Of a stretch of 64,000 nucleotides of DNA, positions 1 through 9,040 are shown in pieces (position 1 is the stretch's first letter; every line of letters starts with the position of its first letter). The translations under genes and the position numbers were made by a program. This stretch comes from Gammaproteobacteria bacterium (lineage in GTDB: Bacteria > Pseudomonadota > Gammaproteobacteria > SZUA-229): NCBI GenBank assembly GCA_026195255.1, contig JAPHSS010000022.1, positions 61,316-125,315 of the forward strand, written 5' to 3'. A model generated the notes under the pieces. It was not told the DNA's origin. It did no database searches and worked only from the letters and a program-made list of their open reading frames with translations.

Positions 1-91
1 CCCGCCCACCAGGCATCGGTCTGATAACGGTTCGATCGCCATCCACCGATGGTTGTCTAAATACTGTCTTGTCAGAATCATCTGATGACAT
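1..91 (-). CDS. tssL: TssL (DotU-type) T6SS membrane protein, N-terminal fragment
   Basis: An open frame runs leftwards from an ATG at 91-89 off the window edge; about 30 codons are visible. The peptide starts M-S-S-D-D-S-D-K-T-V-F-R and contains D-R-T-V-I-R-P-M-P-G-G-R, the short soluble lead found at the start of many T6SS TssL/DotU proteins before their cytoplasmic domain and single membrane helix. It follows tssK on the same strand with a 60-base gap, the usual tssJ-tssK-tssL order. TssL forms the TssJLM inner-membrane complex with TssM and contacts the baseplate through TssK. The identification rests on a short motif and context only. Confidence 0.72.
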   Translation of the reverse strand, partial: MSSDDSDKTVFRQPSVDGDRTVIRPMPGGR

Positions 92-151
92 TATGTGCTC
101 CGAATTTAAGTGCTATAAAAGCCATTTCTAAAAATCTATTTATCTAAGTTA

Positions 152-1486
152 TTATTGTCGAACTGCCCAGAACTCTATTTCCAGTCCTGGGAAATCACCA
201 CCAATATGTAACGCGAAACCACCTGAATGTTTTAATTCGTTCCAGAAGTCACTCTGTTGATCTAACTGGAAGTATGTAAAACCGGAATGAAATGGAATTT
301 GTCGAGGTGCTACGGGTAAAGGTTTAATCGCAATACCTGGCATTGCCGCATTTACCAACTGACGAATTCGTTCAACCGGTCCAATTTTAATCTGTGCAGG
401 TAAATGCGCACGTAATGCATCTTCTGGCACATCTGCTCGGACTGATAATACAAACATAGCGGTACCAATAAGTGATCTGTCAGCAATTTCTGCAACACGA
501 ATACCGTACTTTTTCTCAACCAGATTAAGAGAAACCGCTGTTTGTTCGTAAACCATACTTAAACAGTTTCTAAGCTCGGTGATAACGGGCGTAAAGGTGG
601 CCTGTAAGTCATCGTGTAGATAAGCCGGAAAACTGGGTGTTCGTTTATTTTTACTAACAAAGGTCGAAAGTTCACCCACCATTTGTACTGACTCGGCAAA
701 TAAATCGACTGGATGTAAACCATTCATTTTTAAAAGATGATTTGACATGGGTTCAAGACGATTAATTAATTGCAGCATCATATAATCTGCTACTTCAGCA
801 GTACCGCCGCGATTAGTGTCAGCAAGCCTGCCTGCAATTGCTTCACCACGGTGATGTAATAATCCGATCAGTTCTGTTAGAAAACCCGTTAACTTTGGTG
901 ATTTTTTGCAATCAAGGCAGGTTGCAATATAACTGTCATCTAATAGAACGTTTTTATCTTCTCGTGATTCAGCAATGCGAATAATGCCGACACAGGCGTA
1001 ACCGCTTAGATCATCTGTTTCTAACATTAACCTAAAGCGTAATTTACCCACGTGCATAGAAATATTGTCACCTGACTCATTCGACACATCCCGGGTTTCC
1101 TGCTCGTAACTAAAGTAGCGAGCAAGACCCTGAGTGTTTTCCTCGGCAATGACATCAACTGCACCGGGACGCTTAACAGGTACACATACATATAAGATGC
1201 TGTTATGTGTGTTCTCAGGCACTTCGTAAACCGGTGGCGGCTCATCAACATCAGGGAAACTAAAAGGTGTCCCGTCAGGGAAAACGCCCTTGCCTTTTAT
1301 AACAGATACTTTTCCAAGCGTGAGTAACTGCTGATCAATTTCAAACTCGTGCATACCCCAACCATATGCACCATAAGCAGAGCATTTCCCTTCCAGTAAA
1401 CGCTCAAAATAACGTTCCTGTTGCTGAAAATGTTGAGGGTTTAAAAACATGCCTTCTGACCAGACAACTTTACTATCTAATGACAT
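152..1486 (-). CDS. tssK: T6SS baseplate protein TssK
   Basis: Encodes 444 residues, the normal length for TssK. The N-terminus has the family hallmark W-S-E-G-M-F-L-N-P-Q-H-F-Q-Q-Q-E (about residues 9-24), which belongs to the shell domain. TssK forms trimers in the cytoplasm that join the TssEFG baseplate wedges to the TssJLM membrane complex. It lies third in the leftward operon tagH-tssJ-tssK-tssL, 71 bases after tssJ. The start was chosen because it gives the conserved N-terminus; no strong ribosome site is visible. The frame is intact and nothing suggests decay. Confidence 0.95.
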   Translation of the reverse strand: MSLDSKVVWSEGMFLNPQHFQQQERYFERLLEGKCSAYGAYGWGMHEFEIDQQLLTLGKVSVIKGKGVFPDGTPFSFPDVDEPPPVYEVPENTHNSILYVCVPVKRPGAVDVIAEENTQGLARYFSYEQETRDVSNESGDNISMHVGKLRFRLMLETDDLSGYACVGIIRIAESREDKNVLLDDSYIATCLDCKKSPKLTGFLTELIGLLHHRGEAIAGRLADTNRGGTAEVADYMMLQLINRLEPMSNHLLKMNGLHPVDLFAESVQMVGELSTFVSKNKRTPSFPAYLHDDLQATFTPVITELRNCLSMVYEQTAVSLNLVEKKYGIRVAEIADRSLIGTAMFVLSVRADVPEDALRAHLPAQIKIGPVERIRQLVNAAMPGIAIKPLPVAPRQIPFHSGFTYFQLDQQSDFWNELKHSGGFALHIGGDFPGLEIEFWAVRQ

Positions 1487-1557
1487 TATTATTCGCCAGT
1501 TTTATAATTATTATACTGATTTGCACAGATCAAAACTGTACAGGTTAATTGTACTGA

Positions 1558-2184
1558 TTAAAAAAGTTTCTTTAATTTATCCGTAGATTCTTTAGTTTTC
1601 TCAGCTGTGTCTTGCGCCTTGTCTGCACCATCTTTTGCTTTTTCAGCTCTGCTTTTAAAATCACTACCATCATCAAGGTCTTCTACTACTTCTTCATCGA
1701 AAATAAGCTCATTACCGGAAACACGAATGACTACTGAATTTCTGAAAACATTATTCGCTACCACAGGAATAATAAGCTGATACCTGGCATTTTTGAATTC
1801 AAGGAATTCGCCATAGAGTGCAACATATTTAGTTTTAGGGTCTAATACGAAATGTTCAGAACGTGCTTTTCCAGGATTAAAATGTTTTAATTTATGAACC
1901 GCAATCATATCTGCACCAAGCACTTCCTTGTCGCGCTCATACAGTTCTATAAAATCGGCTTTTTTCATCATCTTTTTTGCTTTTAGCTCATACATACGTA
2001 TAAACAAAGGTGACGCTTTACCCATTTCATCGGGGTTAATATCGGCATCAACCTCAAATGTAATTTCCAGGTCAGTATCGAGACCAAAATAACCTCCAAC
2101 TGCACCATTCATAGACTGGCATGCAGTGAGCACAGATAATAAAAAAGTGATTAAAGTAATTTTTACTAATTGAAAGTGTTTCAT
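1558..2184 (-). CDS. tssJ: T6SS outer-membrane lipoprotein TssJ with a charged C-terminal tail
   Basis: Encodes 208 residues. A lipoprotein signal ends in L-T-A-C, with Cys22 as the predicted lipidated residue. The following beta-rich domain, including P-L-F-I-R-M-Y-E-L and Y-V-A-L-Y-G-E-F segments, matches the TssJ transthyretin-like fold. TssJ sits in the outer membrane facing the periplasm and binds the C-terminal part of TssM. The last 40 or so residues, rich in Lys, Glu, Ala and Asp, look like a helical extension beyond the usual TssJ core and are unusual. The gene starts 7 bases after tagH ends, so the two are probably co-translated. Confidence 0.9.
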   Translation of the reverse strand: MKHFQLVKITLITFLLSVLTACQSMNGAVGGYFGLDTDLEITFEVDADINPDEMGKASPLFIRMYELKAKKMMKKADFIELYERDKEVLGADMIAVHKLKHFNPGKARSEHFVLDPKTKYVALYGEFLEFKNARYQLIIPVVANNVFRNSVVIRVSGNELIFDEEVVEDLDDGSDFKSRAEKAKDGADKAQDTAEKTKESTDKLKKLF

Positions 2185-2191
2185 ATAATCC

Positions 2192-3916
2192 CTATTTCTC
2201 TATATTTTTATTTTGTGACTTTCTTGCGATCGTCAATTTTTGCAATTGCTCTTCATAAGCGGATACAAATTCATCTCCGAAAAGATACTGAAATGAATTA
2301 TCTATATCACCGGCAAGTTCATTGTAATACTCAAGATAGGCATCCCAGTTTTTAGCTTTTTGACTTGCAGGAATTAAGCCGGCTTTCTTTTGTTTGGCAA
2401 ATCGTTGCTCCAGTAAAATCGGATCAAATCTTTCTATAACACCCTTAAATGCGGCTCGGATACCGGCGAGTATTGCAACCTGATGTTCTGCAATGCTATC
2501 GAAACTTTCTTTTACCGCTTCAACGGGTTTTTTATATGCATTACCCTGTTTGATAAACATGTTTTCCAGCGCATCGTCTATATTAGCTGAAAACTTTAAA
2601 GGATTATTTTCAACGGGCTGAATGGTCGTAACATTCATGCGAAATTCATTTTTTATTGAACTACGTGAGCCCAATACCTGCATAAGACCACTAACCATTT
2701 CCCTTACGACTTCACCTACTACCAGATTAACCTGCTGGATTTCAGCATCATCCATATTCATCTGATGTAAACCCATGGCATCTATTAAGGTAGTATCAAC
2801 GGTTACCTTGCTGGGGACACCCTGTTTATGGTCTTTCATTTGTTGCTTTAGTATTTCAAGTTCTGACTCTAGTTTTTTCTGTGCTTTATGTTGAGCTAAT
2901 AATACTTCATTGGCGGGTGTATCAAATTTACCAGTAAGATTATGTTGTGAAGGTACTCCAGCTGCTGGCGTTACAGGTGCCTGTAGCGGCTGTTGAAGAG
3001 GTGCTTGAGCAGCTGGCTGAATGGGCGCAGCAGGTTTAGGTACTACTGGAGGTTCAGTTAAAGGTGTTGATGGCTGTACGGGCATGACCGGTTGAGCGGG
3101 TTGTTGAGCCTGAGCGGGAGGTGATGACATCAGGTCATCATCCCAGTCATCTGGAATGCCGCTACCCAGTGAAGGCGTTTCTGCTGTGGCATCAGGCCAG
3201 GAAATCTGCTGGTTTAACGGATCTGATTGATCAGAATGCGTCGGGCCAGCAAATGGATCACTCGAAGGTGGTGCGCTAAATGGATCAGCTGAAGCCCCAA
3301 AAATGTCGCCACCAGGCGCCTTGCTAAACGGGTCGTTGACAACGCCAGGAATACCACTGCCGAGACTTCCACCCTGTGCTTTATCAAGTGCAGCCAAAGG
3401 ATCGGTTTCTTCCGTATTAGAGCCAAATAAGGAGTCGCTGCTAGAGACGTGGCCGCCACCAAATGGATTAGCATCACTTTGCCCGAAACCATTGTCAGGT
3501 GCTGGTGATGAAAATATATCATCCATTGAGTTATTGTTTGCAGGGGTATTGCTAGCAAATGGATCTGCTGATCCAGCAAAAGCTGAAGATTGTGCAGCTG
3601 AGATACTAATAGCGAATGCGTAATCACCTAAAACAAAACTGTCACCTTCGTTTAAAGGTAACCTGCTTCCTTTGCCCATAGGGTTTACTGAACCGTTTAA
3701 AAAGGTGCCGTTTGTGCTTGTATCTGTGATATAAAACTGGCCATTTTCACAACTAAACTGACAATGGCTGGATGATAAAAAGCGTTCCGGGTCATCTAAC
3801 ACCCAGTTATTATTCTTTCCGCGACCAAGAGTTCCACCCTGCTCATCAAATGTCTTTGAAGATTCAGTGATGTTCGCAGAATCGGGGGAATGGGTAATGG
3901 TAACTGTTAATGGCAT
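2192..3916 (-). CDS. tagH: T6SS forkhead-associated (FHA) protein TagH
   Basis: Encodes 574 residues. An FHA phosphothreonine-binding domain occupies about residues 25-105: L-G-R-G at 30-33, S-S-S-H at 48-51, and T-N-G-T-F-L-N-G near 67-74. Residues about 115-330 are a low-complexity Pro/Gln/Asp linker with many D-P-F or N-P-F repeats. The C-terminal 200 residues form the conserved T6SS-FHA domain. In Pseudomonas aeruginosa the FHA protein Fha1 is phosphorylated by the PpkA kinase to license T6SS assembly; no kinase or phosphatase gene is seen in this window. It is first in the leftward operon and shares an upstream region with tssA. Confidence 0.93.
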   Translation of the reverse strand: MPLTVTITHSPDSANITESSKTFDEQGGTLGRGKNNNWVLDDPERFLSSSHCQFSCENGQFYITDTSTNGTFLNGSVNPMGKGSRLPLNEGDSFVLGDYAFAISISAAQSSAFAGSADPFASNTPANNNSMDDIFSSPAPDNGFGQSDANPFGGGHVSSSDSLFGSNTEETDPLAALDKAQGGSLGSGIPGVVNDPFSKAPGGDIFGASADPFSAPPSSDPFAGPTHSDQSDPLNQQISWPDATAETPSLGSGIPDDWDDDLMSSPPAQAQQPAQPVMPVQPSTPLTEPPVVPKPAAPIQPAAQAPLQQPLQAPVTPAAGVPSQHNLTGKFDTPANEVLLAQHKAQKKLESELEILKQQMKDHKQGVPSKVTVDTTLIDAMGLHQMNMDDAEIQQVNLVVGEVVREMVSGLMQVLGSRSSIKNEFRMNVTTIQPVENNPLKFSANIDDALENMFIKQGNAYKKPVEAVKESFDSIAEHQVAILAGIRAAFKGVIERFDPILLEQRFAKQKKAGLIPASQKAKNWDAYLEYYNELAGDIDNSFQYLFGDEFVSAYEEQLQKLTIARKSQNKNIEK

Positions 3917-4146
3917 CTACTATATCGTCCTGACAATTTATTTAAATCTTTAATTAATGTACTGCTAGCTTAAACAATTATAAACCATTAAAAACTATTA
4001 AGTTAATCAGTCTATTGTAGCCTTTCAAAATATGAAAACCAGACCAGATGTTAAATCTTACCCATAGATTGTTGATCTTCCAAGTAATTGAGGTTATTTC
4101 TTAAACTTTTTTTTAAGTTATGCCCATAAATCACGCTGTTAGCTTT

Positions 4147-4209
4147 ACATAAGCAATTCAATACCTTATAACTATATAGCTTATGTGTGTCGAAATCGAT
4201 CTACATAAG
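4147..4209. promoter_or_regulatory. Repeated ACATAAGC half-sites upstream of tssA
   Basis: ACATAAGC at 4147-4154 is matched by its exact reverse complement GCTTATGT at 4179-4186. A further direct copy, ACATAAG, lies at 4203-4209. The last copy sits just upstream of the probable -10 hexamer at 4220. Regularly repeated half-sites in this position suggest a regulator-binding region for the tssA operon, the tagH operon, or both. The protein that would bind is unknown. Confidence 0.4.
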
Positions 4210-4219
4210 TCTTTGCTAA

Positions 4220-4225
4220 TATAAT
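4220..4225 (+). promoter_or_regulatory. Possible -10 element of the tssA operon
   Basis: A perfect TATAAT lies 37 bases upstream of the tssA start codon. The region 17 bases further upstream has no good -35 hexamer, so an activator may be needed, or the match may be chance in AT-rich DNA. Confidence 0.35.
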
Positions 4226-4261
4226 TTATGAAATAATCTTACGCATAAGGAAGAACTATAA

Positions 4262-5380
4262 ATGGCGTCAGAAGAAATAATACAGCTGGAAAGCTTATTG
4301 CAACCGATATCAGAAGATAATCCGGTTGGCGAAGATATTCGTGAAGACTCATCCCCCACATCACCCTATTACTCTATCAAAGATGCTCGAAATGCTGCAC
4401 GCGCAGCAGAACGAAATAACATGTTTGATGGTGACAGTAGTGAGGCCGATGATCAGTGGCGAAAAATTCTCGATTTAGCTCCAGATATCTTACAAAATAA
4501 TGCCAAAGACCTTGAAGTTGCCAGTTGGTATACAGAAGCCCTTGTGCGTCGTTATGGCTTTCAGGGCGTGCGTGACGGTTTCAAGTTAATCCATGGCTTA
4601 ATTGACCAGTACTGGGATACCCTCTACCCGCTTCCTGATGAAGACGGCGTAGAAACCCGTGTTGCATCACTTACCGGCTTAAATGGTGAAGGTGCTGAAG
4701 GTGTATTAATTGCGCCTATTCGTAATATTGAAATTACCCAGGGCAATGAACCAGGTCCATTTAGTTTCTGGAAATATCAACAGGCGCTTGATGTAGAAAA
4801 AATTATTGATGAAGAAGCAAAAGCGGATAAAGCATCTAAATTAGGATTTAGTAATGAAGATGTTGAGCAGGCGGTTGCCGAGTCCAGTGACGATTTCTTT
4901 GTTAACTTACGTGATGACATCACCGTATCTATCGATACCTTTAAACAAATCGGTACTATGCTTGATGAATATTGCGGAATAAATGATGCACCCCCCATTA
5001 GTAATATTGTGAATATTCTTGGTGATTGCCTGGGTGCCGTCAATCATATTGGTAAATATAAAATGCCTTCTGACGAGGCAGCAGAAGGAAACGCTGATGA
5101 AGCAGATGATGATTCAGCTGCGTCTTCTGAGTCGGGCGGTCAGGTGCAACAGGCATCAGGTCCTGTTAGGTCGCGGGAAGATGCATTTAAAAAACTCATA
5201 GAAATTTCTGAGTTTTTCCGTAAAACAGAACCACATTCGCCAATTTCATATATACTAATGCGAGCGGTAAAATGGGGCGATATGCCACTGGATGACCTGA
5301 TGAAAGAATTAATACCAGACTCTTCTGCAAGAGACTTTTATGGTTCTTTAACAGGTGTTAAAACTGAAGACGAATATTAA
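4262..5380 (+). CDS. tssA: T6SS protein TssA (ImpA family)
   Basis: Encodes 372 residues. The N-terminal ImpA domain (about 10-130) shows the typical L-L-x-P-I-S-x-D-x-P-x-G-E-D-I-R start and the A-R-x-A-E-R region. An acidic Ser/Glu/Asp-rich linker lies at about 275-300, followed by a short helical C-terminal domain with H-S-P-I-S-Y-I-L-M-R-A. TssA proteins recruit baseplate and tail parts and cap the growing sheath. It opens the rightward operon with GGAAG 9-13 bases before the ATG and sits 22 bases before tssB. Confidence 0.92.
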   Translation: MASEEIIQLESLLQPISEDNPVGEDIREDSSPTSPYYSIKDARNAARAAERNNMFDGDSSEADDQWRKILDLAPDILQNNAKDLEVASWYTEALVRRYGFQGVRDGFKLIHGLIDQYWDTLYPLPDEDGVETRVASLTGLNGEGAEGVLIAPIRNIEITQGNEPGPFSFWKYQQALDVEKIIDEEAKADKASKLGFSNEDVEQAVAESSDDFFVNLRDDITVSIDTFKQIGTMLDEYCGINDAPPISNIVNILGDCLGAVNHIGKYKMPSDEAAEGNADEADDDSAASSESGGQVQQASGPVRSREDAFKKLIEISEFFRKTEPHSPISYILMRAVKWGDMPLDDLMKELIPDSSARDFYGSLTGVKTEDEY

Positions 5381-5402
5381 TAAAATTAAAGAGGACTAAA
5401 TC

Positions 5403-5921
5403 ATGTCTGAAAGTATTCATGACAAACTAAAAAGAGTAAGGAAGCCCCGTGTTCACATCACCTACGATGTAGAAACTAATGGTGCAGTCCAGAATAAAGA
5501 GATTCCATTTGTAATGGGAGTAATGGGTGATTATTCAGGTGATAACACTGAAAATAAAAAAGCCCTGAAAGACCGTAAATTCTCACAGGTAGACCGTGAT
5601 AACTTTAACGAAGTTATGAACAATGTTTCACCCCAGGTAAATATGAAAGTAGATAATACCCTGGAAGGTGATGGCAGCGAAATGTCAGTAGAACTGGGTT
5701 TCAAGAGCATGGAAGACTTTGAGCCACAAAACATTGTTGAAAAAGTAGACCCTCTTAAGAAGTTAATGGAAACACGAAATAAACTGCGTGACCTGTTAAC
5801 TAAAGCCGATCGGTCAGAAGATCTGGAAAACTTATTAGAAGAGGTTTTAAGTAATGCTGACTCTCTAGCATCTTTGCAGGGTGAGCTGGGTTCAGATGAT
5901 GATAAGAAAGGTGATGAATAA
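5403..5921 (+). CDS. tssB: T6SS contractile sheath small subunit TssB (VipA)
   Basis: Encodes 172 residues, the normal TssB length. The conserved start reads [18 protein letters not shown], and the [12 protein letters not shown] segment is a family signature. With TssC it builds the contractile tail sheath in the cytoplasm. A clear GAGG precedes the ATG by about 9 bases. Its stop overlaps the tssC start by one base (TAATG), fitting coupled translation of the heterodimer. Confidence 0.96.
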   Translation: MSESIHDKLKRVRKPRVHITYDVETNGAVQNKEIPFVMGVMGDYSGDNTENKKALKDRKFSQVDRDNFNEVMNNVSPQVNMKVDNTLEGDGSEMSVELGFKSMEDFEPQNIVEKVDPLKKLMETRNKLRDLLTKADRSEDLENLLEEVLSNADSLASLQGELGSDDDKKGDE

Positions 5922-7411
5922 TGAGCGATACAGAGAAAGAATCGCAAGCCGCCGAAGCGCAAGCTGAAGAACAGGTCAGTTTTCTTGAGCAGGCAATAAC
6001 TGCGACTAAACAGACTTCACGTGATGAAACTGAAGACCTTTTAAAAGCACTAACACAAGAAGCAATGGATGGAACAGTTAAATGGGATAAAAACCTGACT
6101 GTTACTATCAATAATGCGATTGCTGCAATTGATAAAGTTATGTCAACTCAGTTATCTGCCATTATGCAAAATGAGAAATTTCAGAAACTGGAAGGCTCAT
6201 GGCGCGGATTAAATCATCTGGTAATGAATTCTGAAACCAGTACAGATTTAAAAATTCGTGTAATGAATATCAGTAAAAAAGAGTTAAGTAAAGATCTTGA
6301 AAAAGCAGTTGAGTTTGACCAGAGTCAGATTTTCAAGAAAATTTATGAAAGTGAATTCGGTACTGCTGGTGGTGAGCCTTATGCTGCATTAATCGGCGAC
6401 TTTGAATTTTCAGGTCACCCAGATGATTTAGATATGTTAACCAGCATGTCTAATGTAGCCGCAGCTGGCTTCTGCCCTTTCGTTTCTGCTGCCGACCCTA
6501 AGATGTTTGGCTTTGATAGTTTCACAGAATTATCAAAACCTCGTGATCTTGAAAAGATTTTTGATTCAGCTGAATACACAAAATGGCGTAGTTTCCGCGA
6601 CAGCGAAGACTCACGTTTTGTTACACTTACAATGCCTCGCGTTCTTGCTCGACTACCATACGGCGCTGCAACCAAGCCGGTTGAAGCATTTAACTTTGAA
6701 GAAGCCTCGCTTGATTCAGATGGTCGCCAGTTAGAAAGTGATCACGATGAATATTGCTGGATGAATGCCGCTTATGCAATGGGTACAACTCTTACTCAGT
6801 CTTATGCAGAATATGGCTGGTGTACAAGTATTCGTGGTGCTGAAGGTGGTGGTAAAGTTGAAGGTTTGCCAAGTCACACATTTGTGAGTGATGATGGTGA
6901 TGTTGATGCTAAATGCCCAACAGAAATTGGTATAACTGACCGTCGTGAAGCTGAATTAAGTAAACTGGGCTTCCTGCCATTATGTCATTATAAAAATACA
7001 GACTACGCAGTATTCTTTGGTGCACAAACGACTCAGAAACCTAAAAAGTTTGATGACCCATCTGCCACAGCAAACGCTGAGATTTCAGCACGTTTACCTT
7101 ACATAATGGCAACCTCACGCATTGCACACTTTTTGAAAGTGATGGCACGTGACAAGATCGGTTCATTTATGGAAGCCAGCGATGCTGAAGAATGGTTAAA
7201 TCGCTGGATTTCTGGTTATGTAAATGCAAGCCCTGGAGCAAGTGCCGAAATGAAAGCACGCTTCCCATTAGCTGAGGCCAGCATAGAAGTAAAAGAAACA
7301 CCTGGTCAACCAGGGTCATATAGTGCAGTTGCTTATATGCGTCCATGGTTACAGATGGAAGAGCTAAGTGCATCTATGCGCATGGTAGCAAGTATTCCAA
7401 AAGCAGGTTAA
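5921..7411 (+). CDS. tssC: T6SS contractile sheath large subunit TssC (VipB)
   Basis: Encodes 496 residues, standard for TssC/VipB. Family markers include [14 protein letters not shown] near residue 87, F-D-Q-S-Q-I-F-K-K near 127, [11 protein letters not shown] near 144, and the C-terminal [14 protein letters not shown] region. It pairs with TssB to form the sheath that is recycled by ClpV. A strong hairpin follows its stop codon, so tssA-B-C may be expressed above the distal genes. Confidence 0.96.
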   Translation: MSDTEKESQAAEAQAEEQVSFLEQAITATKQTSRDETEDLLKALTQEAMDGTVKWDKNLTVTINNAIAAIDKVMSTQLSAIMQNEKFQKLEGSWRGLNHLVMNSETSTDLKIRVMNISKKELSKDLEKAVEFDQSQIFKKIYESEFGTAGGEPYAALIGDFEFSGHPDDLDMLTSMSNVAAAGFCPFVSAADPKMFGFDSFTELSKPRDLEKIFDSAEYTKWRSFRDSEDSRFVTLTMPRVLARLPYGAATKPVEAFNFEEASLDSDGRQLESDHDEYCWMNAAYAMGTTLTQSYAEYGWCTSIRGAEGGGKVEGLPSHTFVSDDGDVDAKCPTEIGITDRREAELSKLGFLPLCHYKNTDYAVFFGAQTTQKPKKFDDPSATANAEISARLPYIMATSRIAHFLKVMARDKIGSFMEASDAEEWLNRWISGYVNASPGASAEMKARFPLAEASIEVKETPGQPGSYSAVAYMRPWLQMEELSASMRMVASIPKAG

Positions 7412-7431
7412 TACTTAAAACTATGTGTTAT

Positions 7432-7463
7432 AAGAAACCGTATCTAACCAGATACGGTTTCTT
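7432..7463 (+). terminator. Hairpin terminator or attenuator after tssC
   Basis: A perfect 14-bp stem, AAGAAACCGTATCT paired with AGATACGGTTTCTT, encloses an AACC loop and is followed by TTTTCTTA. It lies 21 bases after the tssC stop and 41 bases before the next gene. The shape is that of an intrinsic terminator, though the U tract is interrupted. It may cap the tssABC transcript while allowing some read-through into the second tssC-like gene. Confidence 0.75.
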
Positions 7464-7504
7464 TTTCTTACAGTACTAGAAACTTAATTCAAATCGGTAT
7501 ATGA

Positions 7505-9001
7505 ATGTCCAGGGAAAAGACGACAGATTCAGAAGTTAATCTAGATAGCCTATTTTCAAAATCGGCTTATATCACTAATGTTCAACAATTTTTAAATGAA
7601 ATTGATTATATAAAAGCACTCGCCTACTGGTTAACAGAATTCACACCGATTGAAAGTCTTAAAGAACCTGAAGATATAATTGATGCAATTCATCGTTCAA
7701 TTTCAGATATTGATCATATGATAAATGATCAGGTCAATATGATTCTGCATCACAAACGATTTCAAAAACTGGAAGCTTCATGGAGAGGCCTCTGGTATTT
7801 AGCTGTACAGGCTGATGGCACAAAAAATATTAAAATTAAATTATTTAATGCAACCTGGTCAGAAATATCCAGAGATATATCTCGTGCATTAGAGTTCGAT
7901 CAGAGTCAGTTATTTCAAAAAGTCTACAATGAAGAATATGGTACACCGGGTGGTGAGCCCTATGGTGTATTGATTGGCGATTATGAAGTTAGTCATAAAC
8001 CATCTAAAGAGCATAAACATGATGATATCGCTACACTTAATGGCATTGCACAAGTTGCCGCTGCTTCATTCTCGCCTTTTATAACCGGCGCTTCACCTGA
8101 GTTATTCGGTTTAGATGATTTTTCCACATTAGGTAATCCGCTTAATTTACACAGTATTTTTGCACAGAAAGAATATATAAAATGGCGTGCCTTTAGAGAT
8201 AGAAAAGACTCCCAGTTTATTGGTTTAACTATGCCGCATATTTTAATGCGACTACCCTATAGAAAAACCCCTGGCAGTTATAAAGGTATGTTTTTCTATG
8301 AGCAGGTAGCCACCAACCAGCGCGAAAATTACTGTTGGGGCAATGCGGCTTATGGTTTTGCGGGTATTATGATTCGTGAATTTGCCAATGTCGGCTGGTT
8401 TGGTCATATACGTGGAGTTCCACGTAACCAGGTAGGGGGTGGTTTATTAACTAACCTGCCCTGTGACTCTTTTGAAACAGATGCTGAAGATATTGCAATT
8501 AAACCGGTTACTGATGTCATAATTACTGATGTACGTGAGCGCGAACTTAGCGACCTGGGATTTATACCTTTATGCCAATGTTACGATACACCCTTTGCAG
8601 CATTTTATGGCAATCAGTCTGCGCATAAACCCGCAAGGCAATCAAGCCGTGAAGCTGAAGTTAATGCTCGATTGTCAGCCATGTTGCAACATGTATTATG
8701 TGGCGCACGTGTTGCACACTATATTAAAGTCATGATTCGAGATAAAGTTGGTTCGTTCACCACCGCAGATGAATGTGAAGATTTTTTACGTGACTGGTTA
8801 TTTAAATATACGACTGGTCGCGAAGATTTAGAATGGGAAGAACAGGCGCGTTACCCATTACGCGAAGCAGCCGTGAGAGTTAAGGAACACCCTGAAAAAC
8901 CGGGTGATTTTGTGTGTGTTATACATTTACGGCCTCACTACCAGTTAGACCATATGGTTTCAGAACTTGAACTGGTTACTGAGCTGGCCCAGTCTGCTTA
9001 A
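7505..9001 (+). CDS. Second TssC-like sheath large subunit
   Basis: Encodes 498 residues clearly homologous to TssC over full length: F-Q-K-L-E-A-S-W-R-G-L-W-Y-L, E-F-D-Q-S-Q-L-F-Q-K-V-Y and G-G-E-P-Y-G-V-L-I-G-D are shared with the upstream TssC. Elsewhere the sequence diverges widely, including the N-terminus and the last 60 residues, so it is an old paralogue, not a recent copy. No second tssB accompanies it. Some T6SS loci carry two tssC genes (for example Agrobacterium tssC40/tssC41). It may form a minor part of the sheath, perhaps at the baseplate end, or pair with the same TssB. The frame is intact. Confidence 0.85.
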   Translation: MSREKTTDSEVNLDSLFSKSAYITNVQQFLNEIDYIKALAYWLTEFTPIESLKEPEDIIDAIHRSISDIDHMINDQVNMILHHKRFQKLEASWRGLWYLAVQADGTKNIKIKLFNATWSEISRDISRALEFDQSQLFQKVYNEEYGTPGGEPYGVLIGDYEVSHKPSKEHKHDDIATLNGIAQVAAASFSPFITGASPELFGLDDFSTLGNPLNLHSIFAQKEYIKWRAFRDRKDSQFIGLTMPHILMRLPYRKTPGSYKGMFFYEQVATNQRENYCWGNAAYGFAGIMIREFANVGWFGHIRGVPRNQVGGGLLTNLPCDSFETDAEDIAIKPVTDVIITDVRERELSDLGFIPLCQCYDTPFAAFYGNQSAHKPARQSSREAEVNARLSAMLQHVLCGARVAHYIKVMIRDKVGSFTTADECEDFLRDWLFKYTTGREDLEWEEQARYPLREAAVRVKEHPEKPGDFVCVIHLRPHYQLDHMVSELELVTELAQSA

Positions 9002-9040
9002 TGTTGTTAACAGGAAAACGATTTAATTAGGTTATAAATT

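Larger units (their letters stand above)
3917..4261. other. Divergent T6SS promoter region between tagH and tssA
   Basis: A 345-base AT-rich spacer separates the two T6SS operons, which start in opposite directions, so both promoters should lie here. It contains no credible coding frame. Visible structure includes repeated A-C-A-T-A-A-G half-sites at 4147-4209, a T-rich stretch around 4108-4116, and a TATAAT hexamer at 4220-4225. I saw no convincing sigma-54 -24/-12 element, although such promoters drive many T6SS loci. Confidence 0.6.

Noticed and set aside
3303..3623. 106-codon plus-strand frame within tagH
   Set aside because: It is antisense to the repetitive linker of tagH; its openness follows from that linker's biased codons.
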